Notes under the pieces: generated by a model | Seen by the model: only the letters and a program-made list of their open reading frames with translations | What the model was told of the DNA's origin: nothing | Databases searched by the model: none | Program-made: the position numbers and the translations under genes | Shown: in pieces, positions 7,785-15,917 of the stretch | Numbering within the stretch: the first letter of the stretch is position 1 | Layout: every line of letters starts with the position of its first letter | DNA from: Bacillota bacterium | GTDB lineage: Bacteria; Bacillota; Clostridia; Christensenellales; Aristaeellaceae | Length of the DNA: 57,981 bases | Reading direction: 5' to 3' | Assembly: GCA_023459275.1 (NCBI GenBank) | Contig: JAEWVC010000078.1 | Location: 1 to 57,981, forward strand

Positions 7785-8770
7785 ACCAGACTCAAGGAAA
7801 CGCAGCAACTTCCGCCAAGGGGAAGCGCAGGATCCAAACATCGCTGCTGGGCTCCTCGTTTGGGCTTGTGGCGCTGGTCATCGTGGCTGCCATGGCAACC
7901 AAGGGCAAATTCCTGGACACGGTCAACCTTGTCAACCTGATGCGGCAGGTGACCATTTTGGGCTTTGCCTCCCTGGGGATGACGCTGGTCATCCTGACTG
8001 GCAACATCGATCTGTCCATCATCGGCAACGTGAGCATGACCAGCGTCCTGACGGCCGTATTGATGCAAAAGGAACTCCCGCTGGTGCTGATCCTGCTGAT
8101 CGTGTGTGCGGCGGGCGCCACGATCGGGCTGTTCAACTCCCTGATCCTCAATTTCTGGAAGATTGAGTCCTTTGTGGTCACCATGGGCATGCAGGTGGTC
8201 TGTTTCGGCTTGGCGCTTTGGATTTCGGATTCCCGCACCGTAATCGTGGACTACAACCTGCTGGTATCCAAGTACATGCTGCTGAAGAATCTGGCCACGG
8301 AAAAGCTGGCGGGCATTCCCATCATGTTTTTGATCCTGCTGGCGTTCTATCTCGTATTTACCTTCTTCATGCACAAGACACGCCTGGGCCGCTACATCTA
8401 CGCGCTGGGCGGCAACGAGGAAGTCTGCTATATGTCCGGCGTCAACGTAAGCTTTGTCCGCTCCAGCGCCTATGTGCTTTCCGGCCTGTGCGCGGCTGTG
8501 GCCGGCATCTTCATGTACAGCCGGTCCCTGTGCGGCGATCCCGCCGCAGGCAACGCGCTTGGCATGTACGTGGTGGCCGCGGTGGTGGTGGGCGGCACGA
8601 AAATGAGCGGTGGCCGGGGCAATGTGCTGTTTACCATCATCGGCATTTTCATCATCCAGATCATCAACAACACGCTGAACCTTCTGCACGCGCCGTATGA
8701 GATCCAGCAGGTGATCCAGGGGCTGATTATTCTGGGCGCGGTGATTATGTCCAGCAAAAAGCGGCGCTGA
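7781..8770 (+). CDS. Sugar ABC transporter permease (RbsC-like)
   Basis: A 329-residue polytopic membrane protein of the BPD_transp_2/RbsC-XylH family, the membrane channel of the monosaccharide importer. About nine to ten hydrophobic segments are visible, and the family hallmark GRYIYALGGNEEVCYMSGVNV, which contacts the ATPase, lies mid-protein. The N-terminus has a basic cytoplasmic stretch (KGKRRIQTS) before the first membrane segment. The start overlaps the ATPase stop (ATGA), indicating translational coupling, with AAGGAG upstream. It works with the ATPase before it and the binding protein after it. Confidence 0.92.
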   Translation: MNQTQGNAATSAKGKRRIQTSLLGSSFGLVALVIVAAMATKGKFLDTVNLVNLMRQVTILGFASLGMTLVILTGNIDLSIIGNVSMTSVLTAVLMQKELPLVLILLIVCAAGATIGLFNSLILNFWKIESFVVTMGMQVVCFGLALWISDSRTVIVDYNLLVSKYMLLKNLATEKLAGIPIMFLILLAFYLVFTFFMHKTRLGRYIYALGGNEEVCYMSGVNVSFVRSSAYVLSGLCAAVAGIFMYSRSLCGDPAAGNALGMYVVAAVVVGGTKMSGGRGNVLFTIIGIFIIQIINNTLNLLHAPYEIQQVIQGLIILGAVIMSSKKRR

Positions 8771-8820
8771 GATTGGAAAAGCGCCGCGGCTGTTCCGAAT
8801 TAAAAGTCATTGGACTTTTA
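8761..8820 (+). other. Two stem-loops between permease and binding-protein genes
   Basis: GCGGCGC (8761-8767) pairs with GCGCCGC (8781-8787) across the permease stop codon, and TAAAAGTC (8801-8808) pairs with GACTTTTA (8813-8820). Such hairpins often protect the 3' side of an operon mRNA so the binding protein is made in excess. Confidence 0.5.
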
Positions 8821-8843
8821 AAAAAAATCAGGAGGGATACCAC

Positions 8844-9791
8844 ATGGGTACTCGAAAATTAATCACCCTGGTCCTGGCTGCCGTGCTGCTGGTCAGCTGC
8901 TTCTCCATTGTGGGCGCTAGCGCCCAAAGCGAAAAGAAGTACGTCATCGGCATTTCGCAGCCCTTCATGGGGCACCCCATCCGCAAGGCCGGCACCATCC
9001 TCATCGATGCCTGGGCCGCGGAGCACCCGGACTGTGAGATCATCGTTACCGACGGCCAGCTGAATGCCACCAAGCAGATCGCGGACATTGAGGATCTCAT
9101 CGCCCAGCGGGTGGATGTGATCCTGGTAGCCGCCCATCAGGCGCCCACCCTGGTAGGCGTCCTGCAGCAGGCCGTTGAGGCGGGGATCCCGGTCATCGCC
9201 TTTGACCGCGTCCTGGCCGACAAGTCCGTGCAGACCTCCGAAGTGCTCAATGACGACCTGGAAGCCGGCAAGTTTGCTGCCGAACTCCTGGTGGAAGGCA
9301 TGGGCGAAACAGGCCGCATCATCATTCTGGAAGGGCCTGCCGGAAGCCTGGCCGTGGAACAGCGGGAGCAGGGCTTCGTGGACGAGATCGCCAAGCACTC
9401 CGGGATCACCATCGTGGATGACCAGGTAGCCAACTTCCAGCGCGTGCAGGCGGTGGATCTGTTTGAAAACATCCTGCAGGCCAACCCCGACATCACTGGT
9501 GTATACTGCCACAACGATGAAATGGCCCTGGGCGTGGCCAAGGTCCTGAAGGATGCCGGCGTCACCGGTGTGACGGTAGTAGGCATCGACGGGCAGAAGG
9601 ACGCGCTGGAAGCCATTATCGCCGGCGAAATGTACGGCACCGTGCGCAAGGTTGTGGAATTCCCCTCCGCTCTGGATGTGGCCTACGAATACCTGACCAC
9701 CGGCACCTGCACGCCCTCCATGATGCTGGACGGCGTCAAGGTCAACTCCCAGAACGTGAACGACGTTTACGACCCCAACGCCGTATTTTGA
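8844..9791 (+). CDS. Sugar-binding protein of the RbsABC-type importer
   Basis: A 315-residue periplasmic-binding-protein type 1 (Peripla_BP_4, RbsB/XylF/AlsB-like) with an N-terminal signal of about 27 residues. The signal could be cut by signal peptidase I after ASA or, less likely, by the lipoprotein peptidase at LVSC (Cys19). Mature blocks match the family: YVIGISQPFMGHP, the DQIAD-like TKQIADIEDLIAQRVDVILVAA, the pentose/hexose contact region GIPVIAFDRVL and the hinge GVYCHNDEMALG. GGAGGG precedes the ATG. Separate hairpins before and after the gene suggest stabilised mRNA. Likely ligand is a pentose or rare hexose, judged from the downstream enzymes. Confidence 0.93.
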   Translation: MGTRKLITLVLAAVLLVSCFSIVGASAQSEKKYVIGISQPFMGHPIRKAGTILIDAWAAEHPDCEIIVTDGQLNATKQIADIEDLIAQRVDVILVAAHQAPTLVGVLQQAVEAGIPVIAFDRVLADKSVQTSEVLNDDLEAGKFAAELLVEGMGETGRIIILEGPAGSLAVEQREQGFVDEIAKHSGITIVDDQVANFQRVQAVDLFENILQANPDITGVYCHNDEMALGVAKVLKDAGVTGVTVVGIDGQKDALEAIIAGEMYGTVRKVVEFPSALDVAYEYLTTGTCTPSMMLDGVKVNSQNVNDVYDPNAVF

Positions 9792-9817
9792 TCTGGCCTC
9801 ACTTCATACCGCTGTAC

Positions 9818-9845
9818 GGAGGATCGCTGGTTTCAGCGATCCTCC
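9818..9845 (+). other. Stable 12-bp hairpin after the binding-protein gene
   Basis: GGAGGATCGCTG (9818-9829) and CAGCGATCCTCC (9834-9845) pair perfectly around a 4-base loop. There is no T-tract, so it is more likely an mRNA-stabilising or partial-attenuation element than a full terminator. The next gene follows at 9897. Confidence 0.55.
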
Positions 9846-9896
9846 GGCAGTAATAGGGTCAGGAAGAATCTTTCAGAGAAAATACAGGGAGGGCGT

Positions 9897-11003
9897 ATGA
9901 CAACCTATCACCAAGAACCGATACTGCTGGAACCTAACCGGGTCCAACGCTTTTTCCGGGGCGGGAGCTTTTTGGACCGCTGGCAGGGACTTCCGGTGAA
10001 GGAGGACATGTTCCTCAGCGAGGATATGTGCGTCAACACCAGCCCCTATATCGGCCCGGACAAGCCCTTCGACCAAGGCTACAGCCAGACCATGATCGGT
10101 GGAGAGCCCCATAGGCTGGCATCCCTGATCCAAAGCGCGCCGGCCGAGTACCTTGGGCAGCGCTATGCCGAACGCACCCATGGGCAAAGCGGCATCCTTT
10201 GCAGGATCGGCGATTCGCTGGACCGGCTTGTTTTGCAGTATCATCCCACCCAGGCGTTTGCCAAAAAGTATTTCCACCATGATTTTGGCAAGACGGAAGC
10301 CTGGTATATTCCTAAGACACGCCCCGGCATGGACCATTGCGTATACGCGGGGCTACGCAAAGGCGTCACCCGGGAAGCATTTGAATTGCTTTTTCGGCAG
10401 GGGGACTCCGAAAAGCTTCTTGCCTGCCTTCATAAACTTCCCTTGGAACAAGGGGATGTAATCCTGGTGCCTTCCGGCGTTCCGCACGCCATGGGGCCGG
10501 GAGCGATTTTTGTGGAATTCCATGAACCGTGCGATTATACCCTGCGCCTGGAAAAGAATTTTCTTGGCCGGGCCATGGCGGAAAACGAGCTGCATTACGG
10601 CTTGGGCACCGGGGTACTGATGGACGGCATAGACTTTTCCACGTATACGTATGAAGAGGCTGTGGAGATGTTTGTTTTGAAACCTGTGCGCAAAGACCAG
10701 ACGGATCAGGCGGTGCTGACAGAATTGATCGGGTATGGAAAAAACCCTAGCTTCGCGCTGGATCAATTGGTCCTTCACGGCACCTACAGCATGCCGCCGC
10801 TTGACCATCATTATATTGCCGTCGGCGTGGCGGGTGAACTTCAAATGACGGCTGGCGGCGTGACCAAAACGCTGCGGCAGGGCCATGCCGCGTTCATTCC
10901 CGCGGGCGCGGCCAGGGACATACGCTTTGAGGGATATCAGGCAAGCGTCCTCCTGGGCTATCCGTTTGCCATAGAAGCATCAATGGGGAGGGATATCCGG
11001 TGA
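9897..11003 (+). CDS. Mannose-6-phosphate isomerase-like protein (class I)
   Basis: A 368-residue cupin-fold aldose-ketose isomerase of the ManA family. Zinc-site motifs are recognisable: QYHPTQAFAKKYF (Gln and His ligands), KTEAWYI (Glu ligand) and VPSGVPHAMGPGAIFVEFHE (His ligand and phosphate-side residues). Only these metal-site blocks are clearly conserved; the rest diverges from housekeeping ManA. Some ManA-type enzymes are known to interconvert aldoses and ketoses other than mannose 6-phosphate, including L-ribose/L-ribulose. In this pentose-phosphate operon an isomerase acting on the imported aldose is the favoured role. GGAGGG precedes the ATG; the stop overlaps the next gene start. 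Confidence 0.8.
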   Translation: MTTYHQEPILLEPNRVQRFFRGGSFLDRWQGLPVKEDMFLSEDMCVNTSPYIGPDKPFDQGYSQTMIGGEPHRLASLIQSAPAEYLGQRYAERTHGQSGILCRIGDSLDRLVLQYHPTQAFAKKYFHHDFGKTEAWYIPKTRPGMDHCVYAGLRKGVTREAFELLFRQGDSEKLLACLHKLPLEQGDVILVPSGVPHAMGPGAIFVEFHEPCDYTLRLEKNFLGRAMAENELHYGLGTGVLMDGIDFSTYTYEEAVEMFVLKPVRKDQTDQAVLTELIGYGKNPSFALDQLVLHGTYSMPPLDHHYIAVGVAGELQMTAGGVTKTLRQGHAAFIPAGAARDIRFEGYQASVLLGYPFAIEASMGRDIR

Positions 11004-11665
11004 TTTATGCCGCAAGCCTGGACTGCGCGGATCAAATGCATCTGGCTGATGATGTGAGCTGCCTGATGGAGGCGGGGCTGCCTGTCTTGCATATGGACAT
11101 TATGGACGGCAATTTTGTGCCCAACCTCAGCATGAATTTTCAGCAGATCAATGGCATCCACACCCTCTTCCCCGCCGCGCAGATGGATGTCCATCTGATG
11201 ACGACAGACCCTTTTGCCTACCTTGACCGCTTGCAGGCGGCGGGCGCCTGGTGTGTGACTTCCCATCTGTCTCCCCTGGCGGGAAGAATCCCGGAATTTC
11301 TGGAGGCGGTGCGTGCGCGCGGCATGCGCTGCGGCCTGGCCCTGTCCCCCGACGAACCGGCCGAGGCGATCCTTCCCTACGCGCGGGAACTGGACCTGGT
11401 GCTGGTGATGAGCGTGAAGCCCGGCTTTGCGGGGCAGACCTTTATGCCCATGGCCTATGACAAGCTCCGGGCACTGGCGGGCATCCGGCAGGCGGCGGGC
11501 GCAAAATACCTGCTTTCCGTGGACGGGGGCATCAATTACGGCAATAGCAAGCAATGCCGTGACGCGGGGGCGGATATGCTGATCATGGGTGTATTCACCT
11601 TTTTCCGGCAACCGGTGCCGCTTTCGGAAGCATGTAAAAAATATATGGACTTTATGGAGGAATAG
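11000..11665 (+). CDS. Ribulose-phosphate 3-epimerase-like protein
   Basis: A 221-residue TIM-barrel epimerase of the Rpe/AlsE family, which interconverts ketose phosphates at C3 (ribulose 5-phosphate/xylulose 5-phosphate or allulose 6-phosphate/fructose 6-phosphate). The metal and acid/base residues are kept: His31 and Asp33 in HMDIMDGNFVPN, His65 in DVHLM and Asp175 in SVDGGI. The phosphate loop region MSVKPGFAGQ is present. Overall divergence means an AlsE-like activity cannot be excluded. It starts with GTG (11000) overlapping the previous stop (GTGA), with GGGGAGGG 7-14 bases before. Third enzyme-type gene in the operon. Confidence 0.85.
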   Translation: MIYAASLDCADQMHLADDVSCLMEAGLPVLHMDIMDGNFVPNLSMNFQQINGIHTLFPAAQMDVHLMTTDPFAYLDRLQAAGAWCVTSHLSPLAGRIPEFLEAVRARGMRCGLALSPDEPAEAILPYARELDLVLVMSVKPGFAGQTFMPMAYDKLRALAGIRQAAGAKYLLSVDGGINYGNSKQCRDAGADMLIMGVFTFFRQPVPLSEACKKYMDFMEE

Positions 11666-11668
11666 GCG

Positions 11669-12127
11669 ATGGAAACCCAGTTGAAGCTGATCATCGGCAG
11701 CGATCTTTCCGGATACGACCTGAAAACGGAGCTGCTCCGGCGCATGCGGGCACATGGGTATGACATTACGGATGCCGGATGCGGTTCCTCCCAGGAGGGG
11801 GATTATCCCGTCTATGCCGCCAAGGTGGCCAAGGCTGTGGTGGCGGGGGAATACGACCGCGGGATCGTGATCTGCGGCACGGGCCAGGGCATTACCATGG
11901 CGGCCAACAAGGTCCGGGGAGCCCGCGCCGCACTTTGCTACGAGCGTTTTACCGCGCTGATGGCCAGGGAGCACAACCATGCCAATGTTCTGGGGATGGG
12001 TTCCTGGCTGCTGACGGCGGACCAGGCGGAGCAGGTGGTGGAAGCCTTCCTTTTTGGCAAGGAGGCGCATTTGCCGCGCCACGAGGCCCGCATCCAGATG
12101 ATGCGTGAGTTGGAGGAGGAGCGCTGA
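11669..12127 (+). CDS. RpiB/LacAB-family sugar-phosphate isomerase
   Basis: A 152-residue Rossmann-like isomerase of the RpiB/LacAB family (ribose 5-phosphate to ribulose 5-phosphate, or allose/galactose 6-phosphate isomerisation). The catalytic Cys69 is in GIVICGTGQG. The block MAANKVRGARAALCYE binds phosphate, and the ring-opening His is in REHNHANVLGMG. One unusual change: the family motif GSDHAGxxLK reads GSDLSGYDLK, so the His next to the catalytic Asp is Leu, which may alter substrate choice. GGAGGAATAG precedes the ATG, 3 bases after the previous stop. It overlaps the next gene by one base. Confidence 0.85.
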   Translation: METQLKLIIGSDLSGYDLKTELLRRMRAHGYDITDAGCGSSQEGDYPVYAAKVAKAVVAGEYDRGIVICGTGQGITMAANKVRGARAALCYERFTALMAREHNHANVLGMGSWLLTADQAEQVVEAFLFGKEAHLPRHEARIQMMRELEEER

Positions 12128-12837
12128 TGGTTTCAAAGGCGCTAAAGGAAGCCGTTTTCCAGGCCAATCTGGAATTGGTCCGGCGCGGACTTGTGCTCTA
12201 CACTTGGGGAAATGTAAGCGCCACAGACGAAAACCGTGAGCTGGTGGTCATCAAGCCCCGGGGCGTGGCGTACGAATTGCTTACGGCGGAGGACATGTCC
12301 GTTGTGGATATGGAAGGGAGGCAGGTGGAAGGAAAGCTGCTGCCTTCTGTGGACCTGGACATCCATCTCGCCATCTACAGACGCTTTGCGGCGGTGGGGG
12401 GCATCGCCCATACCCACTCCACCTATGCGACGGCTTTTGCCCAGGCCCTGACGCCTATTCCGGTATACGGAACCACCCACGCGGACCACTTTTATGGGCC
12501 GATCCCCTGCCTGCCGTATTTAAAGGAGGAGCAGGTGGCCCATGATTATGAGGCGAACTGCGGCCAGCAGATTGCCGATTACTTTGCGCAAAACGGCATT
12601 GATCCCCTGCAGATGGGGGCTGTGCTCACAGGGGGTCACGGACCCTTTACCTGGGGGAGGGATGCGGAAGCTTCGGTGGAGCACGCGGTTATACTGGAGG
12701 AGCTGGCTCGCATGGCGCTTTTGACCGGGCAAATAGGCGGTGAGCATGCATCCGCCATCCCCAGCTACATGACGGATAAGCATTATTTGCGCAAGTATGG
12801 GAAAGATGCGTATTTTTATCAGGAGTTAAAGCGATGA
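12127..12837 (+). CDS. araD: L-ribulose-5-phosphate 4-epimerase
   Basis: A 236-residue class II aldolase-fold epimerase converting L-ribulose 5-phosphate to D-xylulose 5-phosphate. Every functional residue known from E. coli AraD is found at the same number: Asp76, zinc ligands His95, His97 and His171, Asp120 and Tyr229. This makes a true AraD/SgbE/UlaF activity likelier than a fuculose-phosphate aldolase. The opening motif TWGNVSATD and the phosphate-binding IKPRGVAYE are typical. The start ATG shares one base with the RpiB-like stop, and GGAGGAGG precedes it. It anchors the operon on L-ribulose 5-phosphate, yet no ribulokinase or arabinose isomerase is in the window. Confidence 0.93.
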   Translation: MVSKALKEAVFQANLELVRRGLVLYTWGNVSATDENRELVVIKPRGVAYELLTAEDMSVVDMEGRQVEGKLLPSVDLDIHLAIYRRFAAVGGIAHTHSTYATAFAQALTPIPVYGTTHADHFYGPIPCLPYLKEEQVAHDYEANCGQQIADYFAQNGIDPLQMGAVLTGGHGPFTWGRDAEASVEHAVILEELARMALLTGQIGGEHASAIPSYMTDKHYLRKYGKDAYFYQELKR

Positions 12838-13652
12838 ATGAAATTGAACGGATCACAGGCTTTGCCAGGGAAATTAGGATCGCGGAGCTTGAAATGTTTG
12901 GGCATCTGGGTTTTGGGCATATCGGCGGCGCCCTGTCCGTTACCGATCTGCTGGCCGTCCTTTATGGCGGTGAGATGCGGTATGACCCCAAAAATCCCCG
13001 CTGGGAACAGCGTGACCGGCTGATCGTTTCCAAAGGGCACGCGGGCCCGGCCGTTTACGCGGCGCTTTCGCTGTCGGGCTTTTTCCCAAGGGAGATGCTG
13101 TTCACCCTCAACCAGGGCGGGACCAACCTTCCCAGCCACTGCGACAAGCGGAAAACGCCTGGAATCGATATGACCACCGGCTCCCTGGGCCAGGGTTTTT
13201 CCGCGGCGGTAGGCATTGCCATGGTGCTTCGCAGGAGTGAAAGCCATGTGTTCGCCATCGTCGGGGATGGAGAGTGCCAGGAAGGCCAGGTGTGGGAGGC
13301 CGCCATGTTCGCGGCGCAGCACCGGCTGGAGCGGCTGATCCTTTTTGTGGATTACAATGGCAAGCAGCTGGATGGGTACACGGAAGAAATTACTTCCGTA
13401 AAAGGCATGGCGGCCCGTTTTGAAAGCTTCTGCTGGAACACCCTGGAGGTGGACGGCCACGATATTCCCGCCCTTCTTGACACGGTGCACCAGGCGAAAA
13501 GCATGAGAAACGGCAAGCCTACGGCGGTCGTCCTGCACACACTCAAGGGAAAGGGCGCCGCTTTTGTGGAGAACGCCTTTGCCAACCACCATATGACGGT
13601 TTCCGCGGAACAGGCGCAGGCCGCCATCGAAGCGCTGCGGGCACAGGCCTGA
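12834..13652 (+). CDS. Transketolase, N-terminal subunit
   Basis: A 272-residue thiamine-diphosphate-binding half of a split transketolase. It has the TPP/Mg2+ motif GDGECQEGQVWEAAMFAAQHRLERLILFVDYNGKQLDG region (GDGE near residue 143, N at the end of the motif) and the conserved HIGG and SKGHAGPAVYAAL blocks. It needs the next gene product for a full active site. It is coupled to araD by an ATGA overlap. In the pathway it would use xylulose 5-phosphate made by AraD. Split transketolases also serve dedicated sugar pathways, for example apulose 4-phosphate cleavage, so a substrate other than pentose 5-phosphates is possible. Confidence 0.92.
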   Translation: MNEIERITGFAREIRIAELEMFGHLGFGHIGGALSVTDLLAVLYGGEMRYDPKNPRWEQRDRLIVSKGHAGPAVYAALSLSGFFPREMLFTLNQGGTNLPSHCDKRKTPGIDMTTGSLGQGFSAAVGIAMVLRRSESHVFAIVGDGECQEGQVWEAAMFAAQHRLERLILFVDYNGKQLDGYTEEITSVKGMAARFESFCWNTLEVDGHDIPALLDTVHQAKSMRNGKPTAVVLHTLKGKGAAFVENAFANHHMTVSAEQAQAAIEALRAQA

Positions 13653-13679
13653 GCATGCTTTCCAGAAAGGATCATGACG

Positions 13680-14645
13680 ATGCATCAAGTGATTTATAAC
13701 GGCACCCTTGAAAAAACGGCGATGCGCGACCAGATTGCAAAGACGCTGGACGATCTGATGGCCCAGGATGAAAAGGTGGCTTATCTGGACGCGGATTTGA
13801 TGGCCTCCATGAACACGGGCTTTCTTACGGAAAAATACCCGGACCGCGCCATTGACTGCGGCATCCAGGAAGCCAATATGATCGGCGTTGCCGCCGGGAT
13901 GAGCACGGAGGGGATGAAACCCTACTGCCACACCTTTGGCGTCTTTGCCTCCAGGCGGTGCTATGACCAGGTGTTCATGTCGGTGGGCTACGCGGGCAAC
14001 AGCGTGCGCGTGATCGGGTCCGACCCGGGCGTTCAGGCGCTGTACAACGGCGGCACCCACCAGCCCTTTGAGGACACGGCGCTGTACCGCGTGCTGCCGC
14101 TATCGGCAATATTTGAGCCCTGCGATACCGTGCAGATGGACTGGGCGCTTAGGGAGGTAAAGGACAGGCCCGGCGTGACCTATATCCGCGCCGCGCGGAA
14201 AAACCAGCCGGCCATCTATGCGCCGGGCAGTACCTTTGAGCAGGGAAAGGCCGCCGTTTTGCGCGAGGGCGGGGATGTGACGCTGCTGGCCGCGGGCATG
14301 ATGGTGGCCGAGGCGCTGGAAGCCGCCGCGCTGCTTGCAAAAGAAGGCATCCATGCGGCGGTTGCCGATGTGGTGACCATCAAGCCCCTGGACCAGGAAA
14401 CCGTGTGCCGCCTGGCAAAGGAAACCCGCGCCGTGGTGACCTGCGAAAACGCCCTGGTCAAGGGAGGGCTGTTTGGAGCGGTCAGCGAAATGCTGGCGCT
14501 GCACCTTCCGGTGCCCGTGGAATTTGTGGGCCTTGACGAGCGGTATGGCGAAGTAGGGGATCTGGCCTACCTGAAGCAGGCCATGAAACTCAATGCGCAG
14601 GAAATTGCCGCAAAGGCCAAAAAGGCCATCGCCCGCAAGGCGTGA
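13680..14645 (+). CDS. Transketolase, C-terminal subunit
   Basis: A 321-residue pyrimidine-binding and C-terminal half of the split transketolase. The catalytic Glu that protonates TPP lies in RAIDCGIQEANMIGVAAG, and the substrate-phosphate side residues are in GTHQPFEDTALYRVLP. The C-terminal domain contains VTLLAAGMMVAEALEAA and VVTCENALVKGGLFGAVSEML. Of two in-frame ATGs (13674 and 13680), the second is 8 bases from AGAAAGGA and is preferred. It is the last gene of the ABC/pentose operon; a strong terminator follows. Confidence 0.92.
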   Translation: MHQVIYNGTLEKTAMRDQIAKTLDDLMAQDEKVAYLDADLMASMNTGFLTEKYPDRAIDCGIQEANMIGVAAGMSTEGMKPYCHTFGVFASRRCYDQVFMSVGYAGNSVRVIGSDPGVQALYNGGTHQPFEDTALYRVLPLSAIFEPCDTVQMDWALREVKDRPGVTYIRAARKNQPAIYAPGSTFEQGKAAVLREGGDVTLLAAGMMVAEALEAAALLAKEGIHAAVADVVTIKPLDQETVCRLAKETRAVVTCENALVKGGLFGAVSEMLALHLPVPVEFVGLDERYGEVGDLAYLKQAMKLNAQEIAAKAKKAIARKA

Positions 14646-14718
14646 CACGGGGCGGAGAATGCGCCCGGTCCGGAGGCAAGCGTGGCATCCCTTTCCCAAA
14701 ATGCGGCTAAAAAGGACA

Positions 14719-14757
14719 GCCGCCGCCGGCGTTTTCCCGCCGGCGGCGGCTTTTTTT
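14719..14757 (+). terminator. Intrinsic terminator of the pentose operon
   Basis: A 13-bp GC stem (14719-14731 with 14738-14750), 6-base loop and seven T residues (14751-14757). Confidence 0.9.
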
Positions 14758-14798
14758 AGCGGTTTTGACGTGTACGGAATAAAAATTTTGGAAAAGGG

Positions 14799-14845
14799 TT
14801 GACAGCAGGGATGAGGCATGCTATTCTCTTCCTGAAACGTTTAAG
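14799..14845 (+). promoter_or_regulatory. Promoter and operator of regulon 2
   Basis: TTGACA (14799-14804), 17-base spacer and TATTCT (14822-14827), then the palindromic CTGAAACGTTTAAG at 14832-14845, a LacI-type box centred on ACGT just downstream of the -10. It probably binds the LacI protein encoded immediately after. It differs from the GAAACGTTTTCAT boxes of regulon 1 in its right half. Confidence 0.7.
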
Positions 14846-14865
14846 CCGTAAAGTGATGTGACCGT

Positions 14866-15885
14866 ATGAGACGCGTGAATATCAAGGACGTAGCGCGGGA
14901 GGCCGGTGTTTCACCTGCCACCGTCAGCTATGTGCTAAACCAGAAGGCCTCCGAAACCATCAGCGCCGAAACCACCGAGCGCGTTTTTGCCGCAGTCAAA
15001 AAGCTGAACTATGTCCCGAACCTGAATGCCCGCAGCCTTTCCAGCCGGCGCACCAACCTGATCGGCGTGGTGATCCCGCAAAACGAGCCTGGCAAGGAAA
15101 TGATGTTTGGCAACCCGTTTTACGGCGAGTTGCTTTCCGCCATTGAATATACGGCCCGCAGGGAGGGGTACCACCTGCTGCTGTCGGGTCCGGAGACCAA
15201 TCAAAGCTACATCAACATCGCCCGCAACCGCGGGGTGGACGGCATTATCATCGTAGGCTCCTACCCCACCCGCAGCCTGGATGAGCTTCACCAGCTTTCC
15301 GTTCCCGTGGTGCTCATCGACACCTACGTCAAGGACCCTGTGTTCCATACCATCGGCATCGACGACAAGGCGGGGGGCCACATGGTCACCCAGTACCTGC
15401 TCCGCCGCGGCCACAGGAAGATCGCCTTCGTATCCGGGGACATCAGCGGGCAGGGCGTAAATTTCAAGCGGTTCCAGGGCTATCAGGAGGCTTTGGAGGA
15501 AGCGGGCATCGCCCTTTCGGAAAGGTACCTGTACACCGGCACGGTGGAATTTGAGTACGGCAGGGCCGCGGCCGCGGAAATGCGCGCAAGGGGCGGCGGG
15601 GAAACGGCCGCCTTCGTGACGGCGGACGTTCTGGGGGTAGGGCTGGTAAAGGGGCTTGGAAGCTGCGGCCTGAAGGTGCCCAAGGATGTGTCCGTGGTCA
15701 GCTTTGACGACGTCAGCCTGGCGCGCATGTGCGATCCCTCCCTGACCACCGTGTGGCAGGATATTCCCGAAAAGGGGCGGTGCGCCGTGCGCATGATCCT
15801 GGATTCCATGCACGGGGGCATCGGCAAGCAGGAGCGCATCCTGCCCATCCGGCTTATCGAACGGGAATCAGTCCGGTCCATTTAA
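14866..15885 (+). CDS. LacI-family transcriptional regulator (regulon 2)
   Basis: A 339-residue LacI/GalR regulator. The HTH is NIKDVAREAGVSPATVSYVLN (residues 5-25), the hinge is NLNARSLSSRRTN, and the sensor domain begins at LIGVVIPQ. The inducer-pocket block GNPFYGELLSAIEY and the conserved VSVVSFDDVSLARMCDPSLTTV region are present. No strong ribosome site is seen before the ATG, only weak AAGTGATG. It is the first gene of an operon with GH31, GH65 and an ABC importer, so it is likely an autoregulated repressor answering to an alpha-linked disaccharide or its product. Confidence 0.93.
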   Translation: MRRVNIKDVAREAGVSPATVSYVLNQKASETISAETTERVFAAVKKLNYVPNLNARSLSSRRTNLIGVVIPQNEPGKEMMFGNPFYGELLSAIEYTARREGYHLLLSGPETNQSYINIARNRGVDGIIIVGSYPTRSLDELHQLSVPVVLIDTYVKDPVFHTIGIDDKAGGHMVTQYLLRRGHRKIAFVSGDISGQGVNFKRFQGYQEALEEAGIALSERYLYTGTVEFEYGRAAAAEMRARGGGETAAFVTADVLGVGLVKGLGSCGLKVPKDVSVVSFDDVSLARMCDPSLTTVWQDIPEKGRCAVRMILDSMHGGIGKQERILPIRLIERESVRSI

Positions 15886-15917
15886 TATTTGGCGGATGCC
15901 ACAAGGAGAAAGCCCGC

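Noticed and set aside
15729..15917. Upstream extension of the GH31 frame
   Set aside because: It runs inside the LacI gene and has no GH31 homology; ATG 15918 with AAGGAG is the better start.
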